Positions 18,334-27,900 of a stretch of 64,000 nucleotides of DNA are shown in pieces. The notes below the pieces were generated by a model. That model searched no databases. It saw nothing but the letters and a program-made list of their open reading frames with translations, and was not told the origin of the DNA. The stretch is from Mucilaginibacter roseus (GTDB taxonomy: Bacteria > Bacteroidota > Bacteroidia > Sphingobacteriales > Sphingobacteriaceae): the NCBI RefSeq assembly GCF_021215455.1, contig NZ_JAJPWV010000002.1:124001-188000 (forward strand), given 5' to 3'. The number at the start of each line of letters is the position of its first letter. Position 1 is the first letter of the stretch. A program made the translations under genes and the position numbers.

Positions 18334-19004
18334 TAATCAAGGGAATTCTGTTTGTATTCAATCAGGCGGATTCGGTAGCGTAAGGTAGCTATCCAAACTG
18401 CCATTAAACTCCAGGCAATAAAACCTACATATAAAATCATACGTACGTTGTTATCGGTAATTTTACTAAAAGCCGGGTTACCGCCGTTGCCGGGATGTAA
18501 TGAATCCGTCATGCGGGGTAGTACCATGATCAGCACAATCATTACAGGGAAAGCAAAAATGTTATAGATGGCCGATATACGTGCTCGTTTTTGCTCTTCA
18601 TCTATTGCATTACGCAGCACCAGGTAGGCACAGTATAACAAAAATGCAATAGCGGCACTGTTCTGTTTAGGGTCATTACTCCAGTACTCGCCCCAGGTAT
18701 TGCGTGCCCATATCATACCGGTAATGAGGCCTAACACGAAAAAGAAAACACCAACATTTACGCATTCAACCGCTATCAGGTCGTGTTTTGGATCGGCCGA
18801 ACGAAGATATTTGATGCTATACACTACCGATATAATGAACACGATGAACATGGCCATCCACATAGGCACATGAAAAAATGTATTACGGATGGTTTCATGA
18901 ACGATAGGCAAACGCGGCACCTGTATCAAAAAACCGGCTATGATGGTTGTTAATACCAGCAGTACGGCCAGCACTTTCCACCATGTTTGGTACATAAACT
19001 TCAT
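18333..19004 (-). CDS. ccmC: Haem exporter/handling protein CcmC (CcsA-type cytochrome c biogenesis)
   Basis: Inner-membrane protein that presents haem for covalent attachment to apocytochromes c. The tryptophan-rich WWD motif is visible as WARNTWGEYWSNDPK (residues about 104-118), flanked by conserved His residues in the VHETIRNTFFHVPMW segment, and six hydrophobic helices can be counted. The length of 223 residues fits CcmC. A TACATTTG box at 19022-19029 may drive it, 17 nt before the ATG. It is coupled to the ccmD-like gene, and ccmB lies 1.3 kb upstream in the same direction. Confidence 0.9.
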   Translation of the reverse strand: MKFMYQTWWKVLAVLLVLTTIIAGFLIQVPRLPIVHETIRNTFFHVPMWMAMFIVFIISVVYSIKYLRSADPKHDLIAVECVNVGVFFFVLGLITGMIWARNTWGEYWSNDPKQNSAAIAFLLYCAYLVLRNAIDEEQKRARISAIYNIFAFPVMIVLIMVLPRMTDSLHPGNGGNPAFSKITDNNVRMILYVGFIAWSLMAVWIATLRYRIRLIEYKQNSLD

Positions 19005-19103
19005 AAAATAACTTGTGGCGACAAATGTAATAATTTTTAATATAGAACGCCGGAAGCGGCCTATACGGTATTGATAATTTCAGGTCATATTATGCCTAAA
19101 AAC

Positions 19104-20306
19104 TCAATCACCGGGCATATAATCCAGCGGTAGCAATTCGGCCAGTTTGGCTTTTGACCATGTGCCCTCCACCAAAGGCGGATCCTGCAATATGCGGCCA
19201 TTCATGTCAAAATAAATAACGGGCTTAGGGAAAGTCATTGTGCTTATCTCGAAGTTTTCCATGTCAAGCGGCCGGTAAAGGTCCCTGAAATTGGTTTCCT
19301 CGTGTTTTTTGGTGTAGATCACGTAAAGCAGATACTTGTTCACTCCCAAACCAAATATTCCCGGATCATTCGTTTTAAAAAAGAACTGGTTGCGCTTCAG
19401 CGGTTCTTTGCCAAGCATCTCTTTATAATACTTAGGCATGTTTGACATGTTGATCCAGTAATTGGCAGAATCGCGGTTGGTGGTTCTGAATTGCTTTATT
19501 TTACGTTGTATCAACTCCTCGGGCGCACGCTGCGGATTAGGCTCACGTACAAACGGTTTTACAATAAATCCGTCCTCTTCATAAGTATCGGCGTAAACCG
19601 AACGGAAAAAATGCTTCGCAGAGCCGTAGTAGGCCTCTTTACGTTTATCGCGCCATTTTTGCTTTTGGGCTTCGCTGCCCGGCAACTGCTCAAACAGCGC
19701 CCTGCCCTCGTATGATATGATCCCGTTTAGCTTATCGGTTTTGAAATCATTGATCATGTATTTAACCCGGTAGCCCAAAGCGCGGTTCTCTACCACTAAA
19801 AATTCATCCGTATAAGCTTCTAACGTCTTTTTTGAGCTCTTGTATGACAGGCTTACTACCCGCGGGTTTACTACATAACACTTCTTGGAATTTTCAGAAG
19901 TGCCAATAAAATCCTGCTTAAATATTTCATAATTCTTTTTCCAGTCGGCATCCGTCATGACCACTACCTCGCGCAGCATCATATTTTTTTGCTTAAGATC
20001 GATATTCAGAGTAAGTGTTTTATTGCTTACCATGATGGTTTGCACCTCTTCCTGGTAGCCTACGCTGGTAACAACCAGCTGGTATTGGCCGGGCTTAACC
20101 CCACGTAATGTATAAGTGCCATCATCGGCCGATGTGGTACCGAACGTGGCGTTGTTTAAAAACACGCTGGCCTTGGCAAGTGGCTGCTTGCCTGCCGCGG
20201 TGGTAACCTTTCCTGTAATGGTACCATCCTGTCCGAAGGCGGTGCTTACCACCATAAACAGGCATAGCATTATCAGCCCGGAAACAGAACTTATTAATCG
20301 CGCCAT
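19104..20306 (-). CDS. Exported carboxypeptidase-regulatory-like domain protein
   Basis: Envelope protein of unknown function. A signal peptide (ISSVSGLIMLCLFMVVSTAFG) is followed by one CarboxypepD_reg-like beta-sandwich (residues about 28-115, TITGKVTTAAGKQPLAKASV and GYQEEVQTI), then about 280 residues rich in aromatic and basic positions without a known signature. Bacteroidota encode many such proteins, often near outer-membrane assembly genes. The start overlaps the ccmB end by 13 bp, so it is coupled to ccmB although it has no obvious haem-related motif. No cysteines suitable for haem attachment are visible. Confidence 0.75.
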   Translation of the reverse strand: MARLISSVSGLIMLCLFMVVSTAFGQDGTITGKVTTAAGKQPLAKASVFLNNATFGTTSADDGTYTLRGVKPGQYQLVVTSVGYQEEVQTIMVSNKTLTLNIDLKQKNMMLREVVVMTDADWKKNYEIFKQDFIGTSENSKKCYVVNPRVVSLSYKSSKKTLEAYTDEFLVVENRALGYRVKYMINDFKTDKLNGIISYEGRALFEQLPGSEAQKQKWRDKRKEAYYGSAKHFFRSVYADTYEEDGFIVKPFVREPNPQRAPEELIQRKIKQFRTTNRDSANYWINMSNMPKYYKEMLGKEPLKRNQFFFKTNDPGIFGLGVNKYLLYVIYTKKHEETNFRDLYRPLDMENFEISTMTFPKPVIYFDMNGRILQDPPLVEGTWSKAKLAELLPLDYMPGD

Positions 20307-20977
20307 AGGTAAGGGAATAGCAACAGCGACGTTGCAATAACAATTGCGTTAATAGCAGCCAGTGCGCCTAAATGGCCATAGTTAAGGCTCCTGTCCAAAC
20401 CATCCATGGCATTTTTGCTAAAGCGGATCAGTATCAATATAACCGGGATGATAACGGGGAAACTTAATATCGCCATCAGCGTGCCGTTATTTCCTGCTTT
20501 TGATGCAATGGCCGATATCATGGTAAAAACCGTTGAAAAGCTAATGCTGCCAATAATCACTGAAGCAAAATACAGTAACGGATCGCCTACTACGTTGTTA
20601 AAGAATACTACATAAACTACGATAGCCAAAGTGCTCAACAGCGCCATCAGCAGCATGTTATAAATAATTTTGGAAAGTATAACGGCCTGCGGGCTGGCTA
20701 TGGAATAATAATACAGCAAACGCCCCCTACTCTCCTGCACAAAGCTTTTGGCGATGGCATTGACCGAAGCAAACAGCATGATGATCCAAAAAAGCACGTT
20801 CCATACTATGGGGTAACCGCTGCTGCCCGTAAAACCAGCGCTTAAACTAAAGGCGATATAGCAAACAAACACGGTTGATACCACATACAACAGCACCCCG
20901 TTAAAGGCATATTTTGATCGCCACTCCAGCAGTATCTCTTTTTTTAACAGCGTAAGCGTTTGACCGATAAGTTCCAT
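20294..20977 (-). CDS. ccmB: Haem exporter membrane subunit CcmB
   Basis: Membrane subunit of the Ccm ABC transporter that acts with CcmA and CcmC in cytochrome c maturation. It has six hydrophobic segments; LLKKEILLEWRSKYAFNGVL near the N-terminus and SFVQESRGRLLYYYSIASP near residue 90 are typical CcmB features. An in-frame ATG at 21001 would add eight residues, but a TATATTTG box lies at 20984-20991 between the two ATGs, so the 20977 start (MELIGQTL) is chosen. No ccmA is in the window. It is divergent from the alkyltransferase gene. Confidence 0.88.
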   Translation of the reverse strand: MELIGQTLTLLKKEILLEWRSKYAFNGVLLYVVSTVFVCYIAFSLSAGFTGSSGYPIVWNVLFWIIMLFASVNAIAKSFVQESRGRLLYYYSIASPQAVILSKIIYNMLLMALLSTLAIVVYVVFFNNVVGDPLLYFASVIIGSISFSTVFTMISAIASKAGNNGTLMAILSFPVIIPVILILIRFSKNAMDGLDRSLNYGHLGALAAINAIVIATSLLLFPYLWRD

Positions 20978-20983
20978 GAGCTG

Positions 20984-20991
20984 CAAATATA
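20984..20991 (-). promoter_or_regulatory. -7 promoter box of ccmB
   Basis: TATATTTG on the minus strand ends 6 nt before the chosen ATG at 20977. It places transcription start at or beside the start codon and excludes the upstream in-frame ATG from the mRNA. Confidence 0.55.
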
Positions 20992-21050
20992 ATAAGCGCA
21001 TGTTTGTAATTTTGCTTTTGCCGATATTTTAAAAGCCCTAACTTTACCCT

Positions 21051-21539
21051 ATGCCCGTGAATTTGTTTTACCGTACCCCGCTCGGTGTGGCCCGCATTAC
21101 TGATGATGATGGTTTTATAAGCGCTATATCCATACGTGATGAAGATATAAAAACAAACGAGCCGGAGACCGAACTGCTTAAAACAGCAGCACAACAGTTT
21201 GACGAATATTTTGCCGGCAAACGGAAGGATTTTGACTTTCCGATAAGGCAGGCAGGCACCGAATTTCAGCAAAAGGTTTGGCGACAATTACTGCAGATAC
21301 CTTACGGCAGTACTACCAGTTACGCGGCGCTGTCCAACCAAATGAAAAGCCCGCTTGCCATACGCGCAATAGCATCGGCAAACGGGAAAAATAATTTATG
21401 GATAGTTGTGCCCTGCCACCGCGTTATCGGGTCAGACGGCAGCCTTACCGGCTATGCAGGCGGCTTGTGGCGTAAGCAATGGCTGCTTGAACATGAAGCG
21501 CGCATTGCCGGCACCGGTCAAACTAAACTGGCTTTGTAA
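21051..21539 (+). CDS. ogt: Methylated-DNA-protein-cysteine S-methyltransferase
   Basis: Suicide DNA-repair protein that moves an alkyl group from O6-alkylguanine to its own cysteine. The active-site segment IVVPCHRVIGSDGSLTGYAG and the preceding helix-turn-helix region QKVWRQLLQIPYGSTTSY are both present, with the family's short N-terminal domain. The length of 162 residues matches Ogt/MGMT-type proteins and there is no Ada-type regulatory domain. A near-consensus TAACTTTA box lies just before the ATG. The 3' end overlaps the convergent hybrid-kinase gene by 17 bp. Confidence 0.92.
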   Translation: MPVNLFYRTPLGVARITDDDGFISAISIRDEDIKTNEPETELLKTAAQQFDEYFAGKRKDFDFPIRQAGTEFQQKVWRQLLQIPYGSTTSYAALSNQMKSPLAIRAIASANGKNNLWIVVPCHRVIGSDGSLTGYAGGLWRKQWLLEHEARIAGTGQTKLAL

Positions 21540-23466
21540 GCGACCGCTTTTTTAAAAGCTTGCTTATTTTTTCATGTAATTGATATGGCTGAAATGGCTT
21601 TGACAGCACATCATCCATACCGGCTGCAAGCGCTTCCTTTTGTTCGTAATCCAAAGTAGCGGCTGATAACGATATGATCGGAATGGTACGCTTCGGGTCT
21701 TCAAAATCCATGCGTATTGATTTTGCAGCCTGGTAGCCATCCATTTCAGGCATGTGGGTATCCATCAAAATAATATCGTAATCCTTTTGCCTAAGCTTCT
21801 CTAAAACTTTACGGCCGTTATCCACTATTTCGGCAGCTACATTCCAATCCTTCAGCAATTTGCTGATCATAAACTGGTTCACCATATTATCCTCGGCAAC
21901 CAATATGCTTACGTTATTAAACGGCAACAGCGTTTCGGTAGGGCGACGCTCCTGCTTTTCCTTAGGCATTTCGGTAAGGGTATACCAGTTTATGAACCTG
22001 AACTCGCTGCCCTCTCCTACCTTGCTGCTCACCTTCAGCTCGCCACCCTTTAGCTCAACCAGCTTTTTAACAATGGCAAGCCCGAGGCCGGTACCACCAT
22101 ATTTTATAGAAGTATCGTCCTCAGCCTGTTCAAACGAATCAAATATCTTTGAAAGATGGTTGGCCGCTATGCCTATACCACTATCGGCAATGCAAAACTC
22201 TATCTTGGCGCGATCAGCCGTTTTATCCAGCGTCTTAACGCTCAGCTTTACAAAACCTCGCTCGGTAAATTTAATGGCGTTGCTTAGCAAATTCATCAGC
22301 ACCTGGTTAAGGCGTAACGAATCTACCATGATATTCTCCGGCACATCGGGCGCAAGGTCAAATATAAATTCAATATTTTTTTCGTCGGCCTTGAATTTAA
22401 GAAGGCCATAAACCGACTTTACAATTTCGTGCAAATTGTGCGGACTACGGATGATGCTGAATTTACCGGCTTCTATTTTTGAAATATCAAGCACATCATT
22501 AACCACGCCAAGTAATGATTGCGACGAAACTTCGAGCAGGTTAAGCATGTTAATTTGCTGCTCGTTAACCTCTGTTTTGCGCAGCAGATTTGTGATGCCC
22601 AATATACCATTAATAGGTGTGCGTAACTCATGACTCATATTAGCCAAAAAGTTCTCCTTTGTTTTTTTGCCGAGCTCGGCCGCTTCCTTTGATTTGATTA
22701 GCTGCTGCTGGTAGCTTTTTTGCGGCGAAACATCGTTAATGTTAAGGAACAACATTTTGTTGCGGTAAGATGCCCGGCACTCGCCCCAAATGATGTTTTT
22801 ATTAAAAGTTTCGAATTGAAACTCGAATACTGAATACGTCAAACGGTCTTTAATAACCTCAGCCAATTTTTGCCTGAACGCTGATTGATCGCTCTCAATA
22901 ACGCGGTCAACTATGCTGGCATCAATCAACTCGCTCGGTTTAAAACCCAATATTTGCTCGGCGGCCGGGTTAATGCTTAAAATACGCAGTGTTTGCGCAT
23001 CAACGGTACAAATAATATCGGCGGAGTTTTTTACTACAGTAGCGTAGTTCTGCAATTCCTCGTTCTTTTGTTTAATTTCATCCTGGCTGCGGGCCAATTG
23101 TACAAACGAGTCAACTTTCGCTGACGTTATATACGGGTCGAGTGGTTTGTATAAATAATCAACAGCCCCCACGCCTAAACCCTTTACCACGTATTTCGCT
23201 TCTTTTGAAATCGCGGTAACAAATATCACCATGATATCGCGAGTGCGTGGGTTTGATTTAAGCATCTCTACCAGCTCAAAGCCGTCCATCTCGGGCATTT
23301 GCACATCAACCAGTGCAATGGCTATCTGGGTTTCCCAGGCAATCTTAAGCGCTTCGTTAGGTGAAGTAGTAGAGTAGATACGAATATCATCACGTTTTAG
23401 CAGTGCCTCAAGCGCAACAATGTTCTCTTCTCTATCATCTACAATAAGGATATTAACAGGGGTCAT
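21523..23466 (-). CDS. Hybrid sensor kinase: REC-PAS-HisKA-HATPase-REC, soluble
   Basis: Cytoplasmic hybrid histidine kinase. Residues 1-125 are a receiver (phospho-acceptor Asp54 in LVDVQMPEMDG), followed by a PAS domain (about 135-250, with NPAAEQILGFKPSEL), the HisKA helix pair with NMSHELRTPINGI (His279), an HATPase domain with GIGIAANHLSKIFDSFEQA and GGTGLGLAIVKKLVELKGG, and a second receiver (about 525-640, LMDTHMPEMDGYQ). There are no membrane segments. The N-terminal receiver suggests it takes phosphoryl groups from another kinase, probably the CHASE3 kinase at the head of the operon. It follows the CheB gene by 24 bp. Confidence 0.92.
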   Translation of the reverse strand: MTPVNILIVDDREENIVALEALLKRDDIRIYSTTSPNEALKIAWETQIAIALVDVQMPEMDGFELVEMLKSNPRTRDIMVIFVTAISKEAKYVVKGLGVGAVDYLYKPLDPYITSAKVDSFVQLARSQDEIKQKNEELQNYATVVKNSADIICTVDAQTLRILSINPAAEQILGFKPSELIDASIVDRVIESDQSAFRQKLAEVIKDRLTYSVFEFQFETFNKNIIWGECRASYRNKMLFLNINDVSPQKSYQQQLIKSKEAAELGKKTKENFLANMSHELRTPINGILGITNLLRKTEVNEQQINMLNLLEVSSQSLLGVVNDVLDISKIEAGKFSIIRSPHNLHEIVKSVYGLLKFKADEKNIEFIFDLAPDVPENIMVDSLRLNQVLMNLLSNAIKFTERGFVKLSVKTLDKTADRAKIEFCIADSGIGIAANHLSKIFDSFEQAEDDTSIKYGGTGLGLAIVKKLVELKGGELKVSSKVGEGSEFRFINWYTLTEMPKEKQERRPTETLLPFNNVSILVAEDNMVNQFMISKLLKDWNVAAEIVDNGRKVLEKLRQKDYDIILMDTHMPEMDGYQAAKSIRMDFEDPKRTIPIISLSAATLDYEQKEALAAGMDDVLSKPFQPYQLHEKISKLLKKRSLTKPV

Positions 23467-23490
23467 TTGTTAATTGTGTGGGGTATATGG

Positions 23491-24078
23491 CTAAGTTCGT
23501 ATTAATTTATAAATATCTTCTGCGCTTAAAACAAGTTCGGCGGCACCCAGGTTAATTGCGGAGCGGGGCATTTCTGCCATTTCAGCTTCGGATGGGTCCT
23601 GCGCTATGGTGAGCGAGCCGGCTTGTCGCAACTTTAGTAAACCCTCGGCACCATCCTGGTTGGCACCCGAAAGCAATATAGCGACACAACGCTCGTTAAA
23701 AACCTCAGCAGCGCTATCAAAAGTCACATCAATTGAGGGCTTGGAATACCACACCGGATCAGAAACATCAAGACTGAAGTAGCCCTCCTTTTCAATCAGC
23801 GTATGATAATTTGCAGGTGCGATAAATATGGTATTACGTTGTAATACGTCTTTATCGGCAATTTCCTTGATGTATATACGAGAGTGCTCTGAAAAGAGTT
23901 TTTCTATTTCGCTAAAAAAATTCTTTTTACGGTGCATTACCAGTATAATAATTTTATTTATGTCGACATCAACATGTTTAACAATACTAAAAAACAGCTT
24001 GAACGAGCCTGCCGAACCGCCAATCAATAGCACTTCGGCCTGCTGCCAACGTTGCAATATATTATTGTCAAATGCCAA
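23491..24078 (-). CDS. cheB: Stand-alone CheB methylesterase catalytic domain, TTG start
   Basis: Protein-glutamate methylesterase/deamidase domain without the usual N-terminal receiver. The catalytic triad is recognisable: Ser in LLIGGSAGSFK, His in ILVMHRKKNFF, Asp in LLSGANQDGAEGLLKL, followed by PSEAEMAEMPRSAI. The length of 195 residues is that of the catalytic domain alone. No ATG is available between an in-frame stop and the catalytic serine. Translation probably starts at TTG 24078, inside the cheR 3' end (11-bp overlap), or at TTG 24057. Without a receiver its activity cannot be switched in the classical way, so partner binding may do it (inference). Confidence 0.87.
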   Translation of the reverse strand: MAFDNNILQRWQQAEVLLIGGSAGSFKLFFSIVKHVDVDINKIIILVMHRKKNFFSEIEKLFSEHSRIYIKEIADKDVLQRNTIFIAPANYHTLIEKEGYFSLDVSDPVWYSKPSIDVTFDSAAEVFNERCVAILLSGANQDGAEGLLKLRQAGSLTIAQDPSEAEMAEMPRSAINLGAAELVLSAEDIYKLIRT

Positions 24079-24898
24079 TTTTCTGGTATATATTTTCCTT
24101 GCTGTTGATCACCTTAAACTTTTTACGGAAGGCCTCTGATCGTATGGTCTCCTTTGAGCCGAGGCATAAAAAGCCATGCGGCGCCAGGCTATGGTAAAAA
24201 AGGTCGAGTATCCGTTCCTGTAACTTATTATCAAAGTAGATAAATACGTTACGGCAGGTAATCAGCTGAAATTCGTTAAACACACCGTCCGACACCAGGT
24301 TATGTACCGAAAATAAAGTATCCTGTTTTAACTCGCTGTGTATGGTGGCGGCATCGTACATAATGGTAAAATGGTCGGTAAGCGAACCTTTTAAGCCTGT
24401 GTACATATAGTTTTCGGTATAGCTTTTTATTTTGCGGAAGCTATAAATGCCCTTGCGCGCCTCTTTTAAAACCTCGGTATTGATATCGGTGCCATAAATA
24501 AAGCATTTATGTTTGATGCCTGCTTCGCGCAGTAATATGGCCAGTGAGTATACCTCCTCGCCCGATGAACAACCGGCTGTCCATATCTTTATATGCTGAT
24601 AGGTGGACAGGTACGGAACAACCAACTCATTTACCGAGCGGTAAAAATTCGGATCGCGGAACATCTCTGTCACGTTGACCGTAACCTCTTCTAAAAAATG
24701 CTGAAAAAAGCCCTCGGCATTAACAATACGATGCTTCAACTCATAAAACGAAAGTTTTTTAAGGCTCATGATGCGGCTTACCCGCCTGGTAAGCGATGCT
24801 TTACCATAATCGCTAAAATCAAACCCATGTACCTCTTTTACAAGGGTTGTTAATTCATTTAACTCTTCAGGGGTTATACCACTTAACTGTACCTTCAT
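24068..24898 (-). CDS. cheR: CheR-type protein-glutamate methyltransferase
   Basis: SAM-dependent methyltransferase that methylates Glu side chains in chemoreceptor-like helices. The N-terminal helical domain has the RRVSRIMSLKKLSFYEL element, then NVTEMFRDPNFYRSV, the SAM motif IWTAGCSSGEEVYSLAILL, and ITCRNVFIYFD, all hallmarks of CheR. The start at ATG 24898 lies 4 bp after the kinase stop; a TTG five codons earlier is less likely. No methyl-accepting protein is encoded in the window, so the substrate may be a kinase of the same operon. Confidence 0.93.
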   Translation of the reverse strand: MKVQLSGITPEELNELTTLVKEVHGFDFSDYGKASLTRRVSRIMSLKKLSFYELKHRIVNAEGFFQHFLEEVTVNVTEMFRDPNFYRSVNELVVPYLSTYQHIKIWTAGCSSGEEVYSLAILLREAGIKHKCFIYGTDINTEVLKEARKGIYSFRKIKSYTENYMYTGLKGSLTDHFTIMYDAATIHSELKQDTLFSVHNLVSDGVFNEFQLITCRNVFIYFDNKLQERILDLFYHSLAPHGFLCLGSKETIRSEAFRKKFKVINSKENIYQKIGI

Positions 24899-24902
24899 TA
24901 TA

Positions 24903-27900
24903 TTAGCTTTCAAGCCAAAGCTGCATCAGTGCTACGAGCCTGTCCATATCAACCGGCTTGGTTATATAATCGTTAGCACCAGCAGCTATGCATTTTTCCC
25001 TGTCATCCTTCATTGCTTTCGCTGTTAATGCTATTACAGGTAATTTAGCCCATTTGTTTTGCTTCCTGATCTGGCGCGTTGCTTCGTAGCCATCCATCTT
25101 AGGCATCATAATATCCATCAGCACAATATCAACGTCCGGTATTTCTTCCAGCTTAGCCAGCGCCTCTTCCCCATCGTTGGCTATCTCCACGTTCATATCA
25201 TAGCTTTGCAGCGCGCTGCTCAGTGCAAATATGTTACGCATATCATCGTCCACAATTAACACCTTTTTATTTTTGATGACCTCCTTACCTTTTGATATTG
25301 ATTTCGGTTTAGGTGCTGTAAGGTCAACTTCGGTTTTTGATGATTCGGCGATCTTGTTCAGGAACAGGTTTACCTCATCGATCAGCCTGTCCGACGATTT
25401 GTTGGTTTTGATAACCATCGCGTTAGCATACTGCATCAGCCTGGTAACCGATGTTTTATCAAGTTCCATAGCGGTGTTGATGATAACCGGCAACTCCAGG
25501 AATTTATCAACCGCCTTGATCTTGTCCAGCAGGTCAAGCCCTGAAATATCAGGCAGGTTTAAATCGAGTATTACACATTGATACTCATTCTCGTGCAGCA
25601 TACGGTAAGCCGACTCGCCGTCAAAAGCCTGGTCAACCTCAATGCCCTGTGCCTGCATCATATCCTTAAGCGCCTGGCTTTGCGCCTGGTGATCTTCAAC
25701 CAGTAGTATCTGCTTAAACTTAGCGCCGCTTTGCTGCATAATATCGGTAAACAACTTATCGAGCGCGTTGGTATCAATAGGTTTTTTCAGGAAGCTGATA
25801 GCACCCTCGCGGCGTACACGGTTGGCAGCTGCCTCGCCGGCAGACATGAGGTGTACCGGGATATGCATAGTTTCTTCGTCATGCTTAAGCTCACGCAATA
25901 TCTGCCAGCCATCTTTACCCGGCAGCATAATATCCAATATTACGGCATCGGGTTGGCTATCCTTTATGATCTGGAAGGCATTTGTACCCTCATTCACCAT
26001 TATTGATTTATAACCATGATCGCGCGAGTAATCTTTCAGGATATCGGCAAAATTCTTGTCGTCCTCCACAATTACTACCAGCGGCTCGCCGTTTTGCTTT
26101 TTCGCTATCTGCGCAGCCGGTTTTAAAAACTCTTTTGGCGGCGAAAATGTCTCGGCGGTAGGTATTATCTCCTCCTCATGCGTTTCAGTTTGCGCTGCTT
26201 CAAAAGGTATCGTCAGCGTGAACTCACTGCCGACATTTTGCTCGCTTTGCAGGGTTATTTTACCACCTAACAAGGCTGCAAGCTCGCGGCTAATTGATAA
26301 GCCAAGGCCGGTACCACCGTATTTACGGCTGGTTGAGCCGTCGGCTTGTTGAAATGCCTCGAATATCAGCTTCTGCTTTTCGGCAGGTATACCAATACCC
26401 GTATCTTTAATATGGAAACTGATGGTTCCGTTTATGGTATTGGCCGTAGCGTTTAACATGATGCTGCCATTCTCCGACGTAAACTTAAACGCGTTCGAAA
26501 GCAGGTTTTTGATGATCTGCTCCACCCTGACCTTATCGGTAAATATGGTTGACGGAATGTTAGCGGTGGTGCTGGTAGTATAGCTGATTTTTTTATTGGC
26601 AGCTACTTCGCCAAACATCATCTCCATATCCTTCAAAATATCGTTCACGCGAACATGCTCATTCTGCATCTCCAACTTGCCCGACTCAATTTTTGACAGA
26701 TCGAGAATATCATTGATCAGCGTAAGCAAGTCATTACCGGCATTAAATATAACGCTGGCATATTTTAACTGGTCCTCGCTCAGGTTGTCTGATTTATTGT
26801 CTTTCAGTATACGCGCCAACACCAATATACTATTAAGCGGCGTACGCAACTCGTGGCTCATGTTAGCCAAAAACTCCGATTTGTATTTTCCGGTAGATTC
26901 AAGCTCCTCAACCTTTAGGTTGATCGCCTGGCGGGCTTCTTCAATGGCTTGGTTCTTTTCTTCCAGCAAGCTGGCTTTTTCTTCAAGCTCGGCATTAATA
27001 GTGCGCAATTCTTCCTGTTGCACACGCAGCTCTTCCTCTGAAGCCTGCAGCATTTCTGTTTTGTTAAGCAACTCCTCGTTGGTAACGCGCATTTCTTCCT
27101 GTTGCGCTTCCAGCTCCTCGGCTTGTTGCTGGGTTTCCTCAAACAGATCGTGCATAATGGTGCGGGCCTGCGCCGTGTTAATGGCGATGCCGATGTCGTT
27201 AGTCGCACTTAAAATATAATCGCGAATGGCCTCGTGCATCTCGCCCTGATAGGCCAGTTCCATTACGCCTTTTAGCTTTTTATCGTAAAAGAATGGCACT
27301 ATAAAGCTATCGGTGAGCTCGTTCTCCAGCACTGATGTGCTAAGCTCCAGCTTGCTATTCAGCTTACCTTTAACCACTTTGGCTTTTTGCTCAACGGCAA
27401 CCTGGCCAAGCACCCCCTCTGATAAACGTATTGTTTTTTTCAGCACATCCGGGTTGTGGAATGCGTATGATGCGCATAGGTCAAGTCGCTCATCCTGGTC
27501 ATTCAGCAAATAAAATGTACCGGTAAGCGCGCCGGTATAATTACATATCTCGTTAATTACGTTGGTTGCAAGTTCCTTCTCGGTTTGCTGGCCCTGCATC
27601 TTCTCGTTAAGCAGGCCGGTACCAGTAAGCAACCAGTTTTTTGCTTCGTTTTCTTTAAGTACAACACCTAACTGTACGTTGGCGTCGGTGATTTCCTGCT
27701 CAATCTTCTTTTGGCGATTGAAGGTGCCTTGTATATAATAAAACAGTATAATTATAATTACCAGGAATATGGCAGACCCTACTATAATTATATATATGGC
27801 TTGTGTAGATGACTCCTGGGTAGCATTCTTACGCTTGATGAGTAAAGCCTGTTCGGTTTCAATAACGGTTGAGATAACCGCCCTTACCTTGTCCATATTG

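Noticed and set aside
20978..21001. Eight-codon upstream extension of ccmB
   Set aside because: A full TATATTTG promoter box lies between the two ATGs, so the longer form would not be in the message.
26596..27219. Plus-strand Ser-rich open frame of 207 codons inside the CHASE3 kinase
   Set aside because: It is the reverse reading of the Glu/Gln-rich coiled coil and the HisKA helices.
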